Source of the DNA: Micromonospora sp. NBC_01796
GTDB lineage: Bacteria > Actinomycetota > Actinomycetes > Mycobacteriales > Micromonosporaceae
Length of the DNA stretch: 64,000 bases
NCBI RefSeq assembly: GCF_035917455.1
Contig: NZ_CP109078.1
Span: 1,364,001-1,428,000 of the forward strand
Direction of reading: 5' to 3'
The position numbers and the translations under genes were made by a program. The number at the start of each line of letters is the position of its first letter. Within the stretch, counting starts at the first letter, position 1. This document shows positions 38,022 to 45,814 of this stretch, piece after piece. The notes under the pieces are model-generated. The model did no database searches, was not told where the DNA came from, and saw nothing but the letters and a program-made list of their open reading frames with translations.

Positions 38022-38507
38022 GTGGTGACCGTCTATTACCGGGACGACACGGTGCAGGTGACCTCCGAGACGGTCCAGGCGGGCGGTCACCGGGTACCGG
38101 TCGCCGAACTGACCTACGTCTGGCACACCCGAGGGCGCGGCACGCTGCGGTCCCGCTCCCGGCTACTCGGACGCGGCACGCTCATCTTCCTGCTCTCGGT
38201 CCCCCCGCTGATCGCGACGATCTGCGTCGTCTCACTCGCGTACGCGGCCCAGGATCGGGGGAACTGGCTGCTCGCGGCGGCGATCCTCGGCATCTGCGTG
38301 GTGGGCGCACTGGCCCTGATGCCGTTCCTGGAGGTCCCGCTGAGCTGGTTGGACCGCTCGTACGACCGGGGGTCGGGCGTCTACGAACTCTGGGTGCAGC
38401 GCCAGGGGCAGGAACTGATGCTGTTGCAGATCTCCGACGCGATGCGGTTCGGCCAGATCTACCGGGCGGTGCAGCGTGCCGTCGAGCAACACGGCGACAC
38501 GCGCTGA
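38022..38507 (+). CDS. DUF6232-like membrane protein, copy 2
   Basis: A 161-residue paralog of the protein at 34593. Matching blocks are TVYYRDDTVQVTSE, the central double hydrophobic segment, 'WLDRSYDRGSGVYELWVQRQ' and 'DAMRFGQIYRAVQRAVEQH'. Two adjacent GTG codons (38022 and 38025) are possible starts. Divergent from the unrecognised anchored protein and convergent with the ThDP decarboxylase gene 16 bp away. Confidence 0.8.
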   Translation: MVTVYYRDDTVQVTSETVQAGGHRVPVAELTYVWHTRGRGTLRSRSRLLGRGTLIFLLSVPPLIATICVVSLAYAAQDRGNWLLAAAILGICVVGALALMPFLEVPLSWLDRSYDRGSGVYELWVQRQGQELMLLQISDAMRFGQIYRAVQRAVEQHGDTR

Positions 38508-38523
38508 GGCGTAACCCGGAGGG

Positions 38524-40245
38524 TCAGGTCGTCTGCTCCGGCAGGCCGCCCCAGGGAAGCTGGGGAGGGTCCTCGGCCATCCGTGCCTGGTAGTCGAGGG
38601 CGGTTGTCTCCTGGCCCCAGCGCGGCATGCCGGTCGGCATGTCCCGGGTGTCGAGCAGCAGCTCGATGATGGTCAACCGGTCCGGTCTGCCGGGCAGTCC
38701 GGCGAAGACCCGGGCCAGGTCGCCCTCGGTGGAGACCACGTGCGCGTCGATCGGGGCGTCCCGGGCGAACACCGACGGGATCTGCGCGTACCGCCAGTTG
38801 TCGATGTCGTTGTACCGCTGGTGCGCCCCGTCGACCGCGCGCTCGACCGTGTAACCGCCGTTGTTCAGGACCACGATGATCGGATGCTGACCGGTGGCCA
38901 GCATCCGACTGATCTCCTGGACGGTGAGCTGCAACGACCCGTCACCGGTGACGAGGACGACCCGCCGCTGCGGGGCCGCCACCCCGGCACCGAAGGCGGC
39001 CGGTGTGGCGTACCCGATCGATCCCCACAGGGGTGCCTGGAGGCAGTCGGTTCCCGGCGGGAGCTGGATGGTCGCCACCCCGTACGACGGGGTGCCGGTC
39101 TCCGGTAGGAGCACGTCACCGGGGCGCAGCAGTGCCGCCAGCGCGGGCCAGAGCCGCGCCTGCCCGATCGGCTCGTCACTGGCCGGGTCGAGCGCGCCGG
39201 CCAGGTCGGGGGCGGGTGCCACGGCCGACTCCCAGTCGACGGTACGCGCCGGCGCGATCCCGTACAGGGCACGCAGCGCCGCGTCCGGCGGTACGCCCTC
39301 GAACATCGCCCCGGCCACCGATGCGGAGGTGCTGTTGAGCCCGATGATCAGTGACAGGTCCAGGTCGGCGGTGAACAGTCCGTCCCAGTCGAAGAACTTG
39401 GTGCCGACACAGACCAGGGCGTCCGCTCCCTCGATCACCTGCCGGACCGGATCGGCGCTGTCCCCACCGTTGTAGATGCCGACGAAGTGCGGGTCGGACT
39501 CGTCGACGAAGCCCCGGCCCATGCCCTGGGTCGCCACCGGCCAGTTCCGGTCGACCATCACCGACCGTACGAGCTGCCCGAGGTCGTACCGGATCGCCAG
39601 GTTGCCCACCAGGAGGGCGGGTCGGCTCGCGTTGGCCAGCAACCGCCGGGCGACCCCGGTGAACGCGTCGAGCTGCGCGGCGTCGACCACCGGCTCGGGC
39701 CGGGGCAGTGGTGACCGGGGCGCGGCCACCTCCTGCCGGGCCACGTCACCGGGCAGGCGTACGTAGACCGGCCGCCGGGCGAGCCACGCCTCGCACAGCA
39801 CCCGGTCGATCTCGGTGGCCGCGTTCTCGGCGGTCAGGCTGGTCTGGGCGACGGTCACCTCCCGACCGATCCGGACCCACCGGTCGAAATCGCCGTCACC
39901 GAGCGAGTGGTGCATGGACGTGTGCTTGTCCATGATCCGGACCGGTGGTCCGCCGACGATCGACACGATCGGCACCGATTCGGCCATCGCCCCGGCCAGC
40001 CCGTTGACCGCGGAGAGTTCACCCGGACCGAAGGTGGTGAGGATGGCCGACATGCCGGCGAGGCGGGCGTAGCCGTCGGCCGCGTACGCGGCGTTCAGCT
40101 CGTTGCAGCTACCCACCCAGTCGATGCCCTCGAACGCCTCGATCTGGTCGAGGAACTCCATGTTGTAGTCGCCGGGCAGGCCGAAGACGTGCCGTACCCC
40201 GAGGTCGTGCAGCCGGCTCAGCAGCAGCTCACCGACCGTGGTCAT
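38524..40245 (-). CDS. ThDP-dependent 2-keto acid decarboxylase (pyruvate/indolepyruvate decarboxylase type)
   Basis: A 573-residue enzyme from the ATG at 40245 with GGAGG 9 nt upstream. It carries the decarboxylase layout: 'FGLPGDYNMEFLDQIEAFEG', catalytic Glu in GSCNELNAAYAADGYAR, the double-His motif in TSMHHSLGDGDFD that marks pyruvate and indolepyruvate decarboxylases, and the ThDP-Mg motif VTGDGSLQLTVQEISRML with LNNGGYTVE. It converts a 2-keto acid to an aldehyde and CO2; which acid is not predictable. It is distinct from the synthase-like ThDP enzyme at 31962. Confidence 0.9.
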   Translation of the reverse strand: MTTVGELLLSRLHDLGVRHVFGLPGDYNMEFLDQIEAFEGIDWVGSCNELNAAYAADGYARLAGMSAILTTFGPGELSAVNGLAGAMAESVPIVSIVGGPPVRIMDKHTSMHHSLGDGDFDRWVRIGREVTVAQTSLTAENAATEIDRVLCEAWLARRPVYVRLPGDVARQEVAAPRSPLPRPEPVVDAAQLDAFTGVARRLLANASRPALLVGNLAIRYDLGQLVRSVMVDRNWPVATQGMGRGFVDESDPHFVGIYNGGDSADPVRQVIEGADALVCVGTKFFDWDGLFTADLDLSLIIGLNSTSASVAGAMFEGVPPDAALRALYGIAPARTVDWESAVAPAPDLAGALDPASDEPIGQARLWPALAALLRPGDVLLPETGTPSYGVATIQLPPGTDCLQAPLWGSIGYATPAAFGAGVAAPQRRVVLVTGDGSLQLTVQEISRMLATGQHPIIVVLNNGGYTVERAVDGAHQRYNDIDNWRYAQIPSVFARDAPIDAHVVSTEGDLARVFAGLPGRPDRLTIIELLLDTRDMPTGMPRWGQETTALDYQARMAEDPPQLPWGGLPEQTT

Positions 40246-40353
40246 GTTCCGGTGCCTCCGCGCACTGTGCCGCCCCCGTCGCCGTCGCCCACGCCCGTGC
40301 CGCTGCCCTGGCGGTCCGTCCGTTCCATTTTCCGGTCTTCGACGCCCGCCCGG

Positions 40354-40448
40354 ACCGGGAATCGGCAAACCGGCGGGGCTGCCGCCGACGGGAACGGGGG
40401 ACCGGGAATCGGCAAACCGGCGGGTTGCCGCCGACGGGGGGACGGGGG
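40354..40448. repeat. Two tandem copies of a 47-48-bp repeat in a divergent gap
   Basis: Units start at 40354 and 40401, each opening ACCGGGAATCGGCAAACCGG and ending in a G-run; a third partial copy (ACCGGCACGCCGG) begins at 40449. They fill the 284-bp gap between the divergent decarboxylase (start 40245) and the helical protein (start 40530), which otherwise holds nothing I recognise. Could affect either promoter. Confidence 0.85.
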
Positions 40449-40529
40449 ACCGGCACGCCGGCGGAAGGACACCGCCCGCCGTGGATCAGCCGTCGGGCGG
40501 CACTCGACCGGGCGACGCACAATTGCGGG

Positions 40530-41246
40530 ATGGTGCTCCCCCTCCCCCGGCCCGCCGCCCTGCTCGACCTGACCAGATTCGCCGTCGGTCAGGCCGTCGG
40601 TCAGGCCACCGACGCCGCGACCACGCTCGCCGGTCTGCCCGCCCGCGCGATCGGCGTACTCGACCAGGCCGAGGAGCTGGTACGGCGGATCGGCACCGTG
40701 CTGGACCGGGTGGAGACCGCGCTGGACCGGATGGAGTCCACACTGGAGCGGACCGACCGGATCGTCGGGGCGACGGAGAAGGCCGTCGACCAGGTGCAGA
40801 CGCTGACCGCCCGTGCCGCCGCCCCGATCGACGAGGCGAGCCGGGTGGCCGCCGCCGCGGCGGTCGTGGTCGCCGAGGCGGAACTCGTCGCTGGCAGGGC
40901 CGCCGCCACCATGGCCCGGGCCGAGGTCACCATGGGTACGGTCGACGAACTGCTCGGCGCGTACGCCGTCACGCTGCGCAAGGGTGCCCCGATGGCCAGC
41001 CGTTTTGTCGAGCAGCTCACCCCGGAGGAGGTCGACGCGGCGATCCGGCTGGTGGACGAGCTGCCCAAGTTGACCGGGCACCTGACGGCAGACGTACTGC
41101 CGATCCTGGCCACCCTCGACCGGGTCGGCCCGGACATCCACGACCTGCTCAACGTCACCCGCGACCTCAAGCTCGCCATCGCCGGCATTCCGGGCCTGGC
41201 CATGCTGCGTCGGCGCGGCGAGAACCGGTCCCCGGACGAGAGCTGA
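40530..41246 (+). CDS. Long-helix, coiled-coil-prone protein, unrecognised
   Basis: A 238-residue protein from the ATG at 40530 with no signal peptide. Residues 40-150 are a continuous Ala-rich amphipathic helix with an 11/7-type pattern (LDRVETALDRMESTLERTDR), like phasins or apolipoprotein-type helices. The C-terminal third has 'LTPEEVDAAIRLVDELPKLT' and 'VGPDIHDLLNVTRDLKLAIA', seen in actinomycete proteins of unknown role. It may coat membranes or granules, but this is only a structural guess. Confidence 0.72.
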   Translation: MVLPLPRPAALLDLTRFAVGQAVGQATDAATTLAGLPARAIGVLDQAEELVRRIGTVLDRVETALDRMESTLERTDRIVGATEKAVDQVQTLTARAAAPIDEASRVAAAAAVVVAEAELVAGRAAATMARAEVTMGTVDELLGAYAVTLRKGAPMASRFVEQLTPEEVDAAIRLVDELPKLTGHLTADVLPILATLDRVGPDIHDLLNVTRDLKLAIAGIPGLAMLRRRGENRSPDES

Positions 41247-41270
41247 CCCACCGGTCAGCGGAAAGCCCGG

Positions 41271-42125
41271 TCAGCGGATGTAGTCGCCGAGGACGGCCGG
41301 GGTCAGCCCGGCGGCGTGGATGGCGTTCAGCGCCGCGATGAGGTCGTCCACGAACCGGTCGCGGAAGTGCATCAGGATGATGTCGCCGGGGTGGATCTTG
41401 TGTTCACCCTGGTAACGCACCTTGCCCTTGTCGACCGACTCGGTCCAGAAGAAGGCCGCCTTCAGACCGCAGTCGTGCACGGCCCGCAGGGTGGTGCCGT
41501 CCTTCTCCCCGAACGGCGGCCGGAACAGCACCGGGCGGCGGCCGTACAGCGTGCCGAGCCGGTCGGCGGAACCGCAGATCTCCCGCTTCTGGGTCGCGTA
41601 CGACTTGCCCCGCAGTCCCTGGTGGGTGAGGGTGTGCGCCTCGATCGCCACGTTGGGCGCGGCGAGTTGGAGTTGCCGGAAGTAGTCCGGGTTCTCCTTG
41701 ATCGCGTCGATGGTGAGGAAGAGGGTCACCGGCACCTGCGCCTCGGCGAGCAACTGCCGCGCCTCGGGCCGTTTGATCCAGCCGTCGTCGATGGTCACGA
41801 ACGCCACCGGCTGGGTGGTGGGGATGCGCGAGTACCAGCCCGCCGAGGCCCCGGCCGGTACGGTCACCGGCTCCGGCACCGGCGCGGCCGGGAAACGCGG
41901 CAACCTGGCCGCGTAGACGCCGACCGGGGTGGCCGCGACGGTGGGCCGGGCGGTCGCCGTGGCGGTGGGTGCGACGGTACGGGCGAGCCGGGCGGTCGCC
42001 GGGCTGGTGGTCGGTCCGGGAAACGCGACCACGAGCCCCGCCAAGGCCAGCACCACGACCAGTCCGACCGTCCACTGTGGCTTACCCCGGCCCGGCGCCC
42101 CCGTGGGCCCGCTACCAACGCTCAT
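41271..42125 (-). CDS. Secreted/membrane-anchored polysaccharide deacetylase
   Basis: A 284-residue protein with an N-terminal hydrophobic anchor (about 19-36), an Ala/Thr/Pro linker and a NodB domain. Metal and catalytic motifs are visible: VAFVTIDDGW (Asp-Asp), IEAHTLTHQG (His-x3-His), LFRPPFGEKD and IILMHF. Such enzymes remove N- or O-acetyl groups from peptidoglycan, chitin or xylan outside the cell. It ends 25 bp from the convergent helical protein gene. Confidence 0.92.
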   Translation of the reverse strand: MSVGSGPTGAPGRGKPQWTVGLVVVLALAGLVVAFPGPTTSPATARLARTVAPTATATARPTVAATPVGVYAARLPRFPAAPVPEPVTVPAGASAGWYSRIPTTQPVAFVTIDDGWIKRPEARQLLAEAQVPVTLFLTIDAIKENPDYFRQLQLAAPNVAIEAHTLTHQGLRGKSYATQKREICGSADRLGTLYGRRPVLFRPPFGEKDGTTLRAVHDCGLKAAFFWTESVDKGKVRYQGEHKIHPGDIILMHFRDRFVDDLIAALNAIHAAGLTPAVLGDYIR

Positions 42126-42189
42126 GTCGCGGGAGCGTACGCCGAGTCTGTCCGGGTGTGGTGACCCCCCGGGACGTCACTTATCGCAG

Positions 42190-42597
42190 CTAGGCGACCA
42201 CGCCCGGACGGCGAAGGTCGTCGATCTCGACCACCTCGCGCCCGAGCGGCCAGAACGCCGCCGGTACGAGCTTGAAGTTGGCGATACCGAACGGAATCCC
42301 GATGATCGTGATGCAGAGCGCGACCCCGGCCAGTACGTGCATCAGCGCCAGCCACCAGCCGGCCAGGATCACCCAGAGCACGTTGGCCACGCCCGAACCC
42401 AGTCCGGCGCCCGGCTTCGGGGTGAGCGTCCGGCCGAACGGCCACAGCGAGTAGTACGCCAACCGCAGCGACGCCACCCCGAACGGGATCGTCACGACCA
42501 GGACGAAGCAGATCAGCGCCGCGATGCCGTACCCGATGGCGAGGACGATGCCGCTGCCGAAGATGAGCCAGAGGAGATTGAGGATGAAACGCACCAT
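42190..42597 (-). CDS. YccF-family membrane protein
   Basis: A 135-residue protein with four hydrophobic segments in two YccF repeats: 'MVRFILNLLWLIFGSGIVLA' with TIPFGVASLRLAYYSLWPFG, and 'VANVLWVILAGWWLALMHVL' with 'IGIPFGIANFKLVPAAFWPL'. The duplicated IPFG-WPFG pattern is diagnostic. Function unknown. ATG at 42597 chosen because the family N-terminus starts there; the open frame upstream overlaps the ribokinase gene. Confidence 0.9.
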   Translation of the reverse strand: MVRFILNLLWLIFGSGIVLAIGYGIAALICFVLVVTIPFGVASLRLAYYSLWPFGRTLTPKPGAGLGSGVANVLWVILAGWWLALMHVLAGVALCITIIGIPFGIANFKLVPAAFWPLGREVVEIDDLRRPGVVA

Positions 42598-42646
42598 GCC
42601 CTCATAGTGCCCAACCCCCGCCACCGGGGGCGGCGAACGCCGCGGC

Positions 42647-43561
42647 TCAGTGCCCGGGGCGGGCGGTGGCGGTGGCAAAAAGGGCGTCGATCTCGTCCCG
42701 TCGGGGCAGCGAGCCGGAGGTGCCGACGTGCCGGGCGCAGGCCGCACCGGCGGCGCAGGCCCAGTGCACCGCGTCGACCAGGTCACGACCCTCGCCCCAG
42801 GCCACGGCGAGCGCGCCGGTGAAGGCGTCACCGGCACCGGTCGTGTCGACCGCGTCGACCGGAAAGCCCGGGATGTGCGCGGTGGTGCCGTCCCGGTCGC
42901 CGTACCAGGCGCCGTCGGCGCCGAGGGTCAGAACCGCCCGGGGTACGGCGTCCAGCAGCGCCCCCGGATCCTCCCGGCCCGCTCCGCTGACCGCCTGCGC
43001 CTCATGCTCGTTGACCACGAGGAGGTCGACCAGGTCGAGCAACTCGGCCGGGAGTTCCCGGGCCGGGGCGGCGTTGAGCACCACCCGGGTACCGGCGGCA
43101 CGGGCCGCGGTGGCCGCTTCGAGGACCGTTTCGAGCGGGATCTCGAGCTGGGTTACCAGCACGTCCGCCCGGCGTACGGCGGAAAGCTCCGGTTCGGTGA
43201 GGCCGACGAACGCGGCGTTCGCGCCGGGCGCCACCACCACCGTGTTCTCGCCGTTGGCGTCGACGGTGACCACGGCCACGCCGGAGGCGCCGTAGACCAC
43301 CCGCAGTTGGCCGGTGTCCACGCCGGAGGCGGCGATCCGCGCCTTCAGCGTCACCCCGAACGAGTCCGAGCCGATCGCGCCGAGGAAAACACCGGAGGCA
43401 CCGGCCCTGGTCGCGGCGATCGCCTGGTTGGCCCCCTTGCCGCCGGGCACCATCACGAAGTCGTTGCCGAGCACCGTCTGCCCGGCCGCCGGCAGGACCG
43501 GGGTCATGGCCACCAGGTCCATGTTCGCGCTGCCCACGACAACAACCCGGGGCCGACTCAT
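42647..43561 (-). CDS. Ribokinase-family carbohydrate kinase
   Basis: A 304-residue PfkB-type kinase. It starts MSRPRVVVVGSANMDLVAMT after GGAGGTGCCC, with the substrate loop 'MVPGGKGANQAIAATRAGAS' typical of ribokinases and the catalytic Asp in VDTTGAGDAFTGAL. It likely phosphorylates ribose or a related sugar or nucleoside; no ribose transporter or RbsD gene is adjacent. Divergent from the LLM oxidoreductase. Confidence 0.92.
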   Translation of the reverse strand: MSRPRVVVVGSANMDLVAMTPVLPAAGQTVLGNDFVMVPGGKGANQAIAATRAGASGVFLGAIGSDSFGVTLKARIAASGVDTGQLRVVYGASGVAVVTVDANGENTVVVAPGANAAFVGLTEPELSAVRRADVLVTQLEIPLETVLEAATAARAAGTRVVLNAAPARELPAELLDLVDLLVVNEHEAQAVSGAGREDPGALLDAVPRAVLTLGADGAWYGDRDGTTAHIPGFPVDAVDTTGAGDAFTGALAVAWGEGRDLVDAVHWACAAGAACARHVGTSGSLPRRDEIDALFATATARPGH

Positions 43562-43638
43562 GGGCACCTCCTGCTGGTGGGACGCGGACCATGATTCTAG
43601 AGGCGGCGGTTGGGGTGGTTTTCTGGCAGGCTGCCTGG

Positions 43639-44616
43639 ATGGGAAAGACGGCAATCGGGGTCATGTACCGCTGCGACAGCCCCCCGGAGCAGCTCCCGGC
43701 CTACGCGCGTCTGGTCGAGCGACTCGGTTACGACGAACTCTGGGTGGTCGAGGACTGCTTCTTCACCGGAGCGGTCTCCGCCGCGACGGTCGCCGCCTCG
43801 GTCACCGAGACGATCCGGATCGGTATCGGCATCCTGCCGGCCGCGTTCCGTAACCCCGCCCTGGCCGCGATGGAGTTGAGCAACCTCGAACGACTCTTCC
43901 CCGGCCGGATCCTGCCCGGTTTCGGCCACGGCATGCCGGACTGGGTACGCCAGGTCGGTGCCCACCACCCGTCCCCGCTGGCGGTGCTCGGCGAGACCGT
44001 CACCGTCGTACGCGCCCTGCTGGCCGGTGAGACGGTCACCGTCGACGGGCAGTACGCCAAGCTGGACGGGGTGAAGCTGGCGTTCCCGCCGGCCGAACCG
44101 CCCCCGATCTCGACCGGCGTACGCGGCGCGAAGTCGCTGCGGCTGTCCGGGCAGGTGGCGGACGGGACGATCCTGGCCGAGTGCGCGAGCCCGGCGTACC
44201 TGCGGTGGGCCAGGGACCTGATCGACGCCGGCCGCGCCGACGCCGGCCGGAACGACGACCCACACCGCCTGACCGTCTACGGTTTCCTCGACTTCGACTC
44301 CGATCGGTCGTACGCCCGTCAGGCGATCGCCGGCCGTTTCCTCGGCGGTCCGCCCCTCTCCCCCGCCGACGACGACCTGGCCGAGGAGATCGCCGCCCTG
44401 GTGGCCGCCCACCCGAAGGTGGAAGACCTGGCCGGGGCCCTGCCCGACCACTACGTAGACCGCTTCGCCATAGCCGGCACCCCCGACCAGTGCGCCGCCT
44501 CCCTACAGGCCCTCACCGACGCCACCGCCGACTCGATCATCTTCATCCCCCCCACCGACCCCCAACTAGCCGTAACCCAAATAACCCTCGCCGCCCCCAC
44601 CCTCCTCCCCGGATAA
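43639..44616 (+). CDS. LLM-class flavin-dependent oxidoreductase
   Basis: A 325-residue F420- or FMN-dependent TIM-barrel enzyme. 'TAIGVMYRCDSPPEQLPAYA', 'TIRIGIGILPAAFRNPALAA', 'ERLFPGRILPGFGHGMPDWV' and 'SLRLSGQVADGTILAEC' follow the luciferase-like family; in actinomycetes many use coenzyme F420. The reaction is unknown. Its last 25 codons switch to G-poor, A-ending rare codons (CTA, GTA, CAA, ATA), matching the skewed sequence around the hairpin that follows at 44632. Confidence 0.9.
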   Translation: MGKTAIGVMYRCDSPPEQLPAYARLVERLGYDELWVVEDCFFTGAVSAATVAASVTETIRIGIGILPAAFRNPALAAMELSNLERLFPGRILPGFGHGMPDWVRQVGAHHPSPLAVLGETVTVVRALLAGETVTVDGQYAKLDGVKLAFPPAEPPPISTGVRGAKSLRLSGQVADGTILAECASPAYLRWARDLIDAGRADAGRNDDPHRLTVYGFLDFDSDRSYARQAIAGRFLGGPPLSPADDDLAEEIAALVAAHPKVEDLAGALPDHYVDRFAIAGTPDQCAASLQALTDATADSIIFIPPTDPQLAVTQITLAAPTLLPG

Positions 44617-44631
44617 CCCCCGGATCACCTA

Positions 44632-44692
44632 GTTGATCATGAAGTTAGCGACGGTTTCCGCGCCGAAAAGTGTCGCTAACTTCATGATCGAC
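44632..44692. repeat. Type-C intergenic palindrome
   Basis: Arms 44635-44652 (GATCATGAAGTTAGCGAC) and 44672-44689 pair perfectly, extendable to 44632/44692 with one G-T wobble. The 19-nt loop contains a small TTTC/GAAA stem. It lies between convergent genes and is followed by very long G-tracts (44703-44740). Confidence 0.92.
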
Positions 44693-44753
44693 GGCGGGTC
44701 GACGGGGGTGGGGGGGGGGGTGGGGGGCGGGGGTGGGCGGGCTTTGGCGGCGG

Positions 44754-45671
44754 TCAGTTTGCTGTCGTTACGCCGGCTCGCTCGGCCCAGGAACTGCCGG
44801 AGAGGTGGCCGCCTGCGGCGGGGTCGTGTGCGGGCAGGACGGCGAGGTTCGGGTACCGGCCGCGCAGGGTGTTGATCGCGCGGGTCGTCTCGCGCAGCCG
44901 GGCGCGTTCGCCGACGCCGGGGATGTGTCCGTCCTGCATGAGGTGCACGTCGTAGGTGACGTCACCGACCATCAGCAGCGGGGTCGCGCCGGGCTGGCGT
45001 ACGAGCAGCGACAGCGAGCCGGGGGTGTGTCCCGGTGTGGGCAGCAGAACGAGAGTGCCGTCGCCGAAGAGGTCGTGGGCGGCGGTGAACGGTGCGACGG
45101 CCGGGTCGTTCGTCGCGCGTGGCGTCACCTGCCGCCAGCGCAGACCGGGCAGGTTGATGTGACTGGTGAGCATGCCCCGGTTCTCGGGGTTCGGCTGGTG
45201 CAGGTCGTCCCACTCGCGCTGGTCGACGACGATCTCGGCGTGGCTCAGCTCGGACAGGCCGCCGATGTGGTCCTGGTGCAGGTGCGACAGCACGACGGTG
45301 TGCACGTCGGCGATGTCGTAACCGATGCTGGCCAGTCGGGCAGTCAACGTCTGGTCGGAGTCGATCTGGAACCGGGCGAGCCGCCGGTAGATCAGCCCGG
45401 TCAGGCCGGAGGTCGGGAAGTAGTTCGGGTCGGTGACCGAGGCCCGGTCCTGCCCGGTGTCGAACAGGACGAGACCGTCCTCCCGCTCGATCACGTAGAC
45501 GTTGATCGGTCGTGGGTCGGTCCACCGGCGTGAGGTCATCAGCCACCACAGGAACGGGGTGCCGTTCGACCGGACGTGCTGCGGGCGGATGTCCACCGTG
45601 CCGGTGCTGACCACCGAGACTGCCTTGATCGGGTTGCTGAGCTTGGGCGCGACCGCCGCGTTCTGTGTCAT
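44754..45671 (-). CDS. MBL-fold hydrolase of the N-acyl-homoserine-lactonase-like group
   Basis: A 305-residue metallo-beta-lactamase-fold protein. It has the dinuclear zinc motif VVLSHLHQDHIGGL, downstream His in PTPGHTPGSLS, Asp in VGDVTYD and His in LPAHDP. 'NVYVIEREDGLVLFDTGQD' and the SHLHxDH spelling match AHL lactonases, which open lactone rings of quorum signals; in an actinomycete the substrate could be another lactone, including gamma-butyrolactones. A perfect 10-bp palindrome is centred on the start codon. Confidence 0.87.
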   Translation of the reverse strand: MTQNAAVAPKLSNPIKAVSVVSTGTVDIRPQHVRSNGTPFLWWLMTSRRWTDPRPINVYVIEREDGLVLFDTGQDRASVTDPNYFPTSGLTGLIYRRLARFQIDSDQTLTARLASIGYDIADVHTVVLSHLHQDHIGGLSELSHAEIVVDQREWDDLHQPNPENRGMLTSHINLPGLRWRQVTPRATNDPAVAPFTAAHDLFGDGTLVLLPTPGHTPGSLSLLVRQPGATPLLMVGDVTYDVHLMQDGHIPGVGERARLRETTRAINTLRGRYPNLAVLPAHDPAAGGHLSGSSWAERAGVTTAN

Positions 45672-45675
45672 GACA
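45666..45675. promoter_or_regulatory. Palindrome over the MBL hydrolase start codon
   Basis: TGTCATGACA, a perfect 10-bp palindrome with the start codon at its centre, preceded on the gene's strand by GTGTGTCGTGTAAT. It could be a repressor site; a 10-mer palindrome can also occur by chance. Confidence 0.3.
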
Positions 45676-45721
45676 TTAGATTACACGACACACAATCCTC
45701 GGCAAGCCCCGGGCGCACTCA

Positions 45722-45771
45722 TGTAGAGAAAGAGGGGCTATCCCGAGTCGGATAGCCCCTCTTTCTCTACA
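45722..45771. repeat. Type-B intergenic palindrome, copy 2
   Basis: Perfect 22-bp arms 45722-45743 and 45750-45771 around a 6-nt loop. The arm starts TGTAGAGAAAGAGGGGCTAT and differs from copy 1 at three positions, each matched by a complementary change in the other arm. It lies between the end of the cellulase gene and the start of the MBL gene. Confidence 0.93.
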
Positions 45772-45814
45772 AAAGCGGGTGTTCTCGGCAGGGGGGCGAC
45801 GCGCCCCCGGCAGG

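Noticed and set aside
40354-40448. Replication-origin iterons
   Set aside because: The repeats are long, very GC-rich, only two in number, and no dnaA, dnaN, parAB or replication gene is near.
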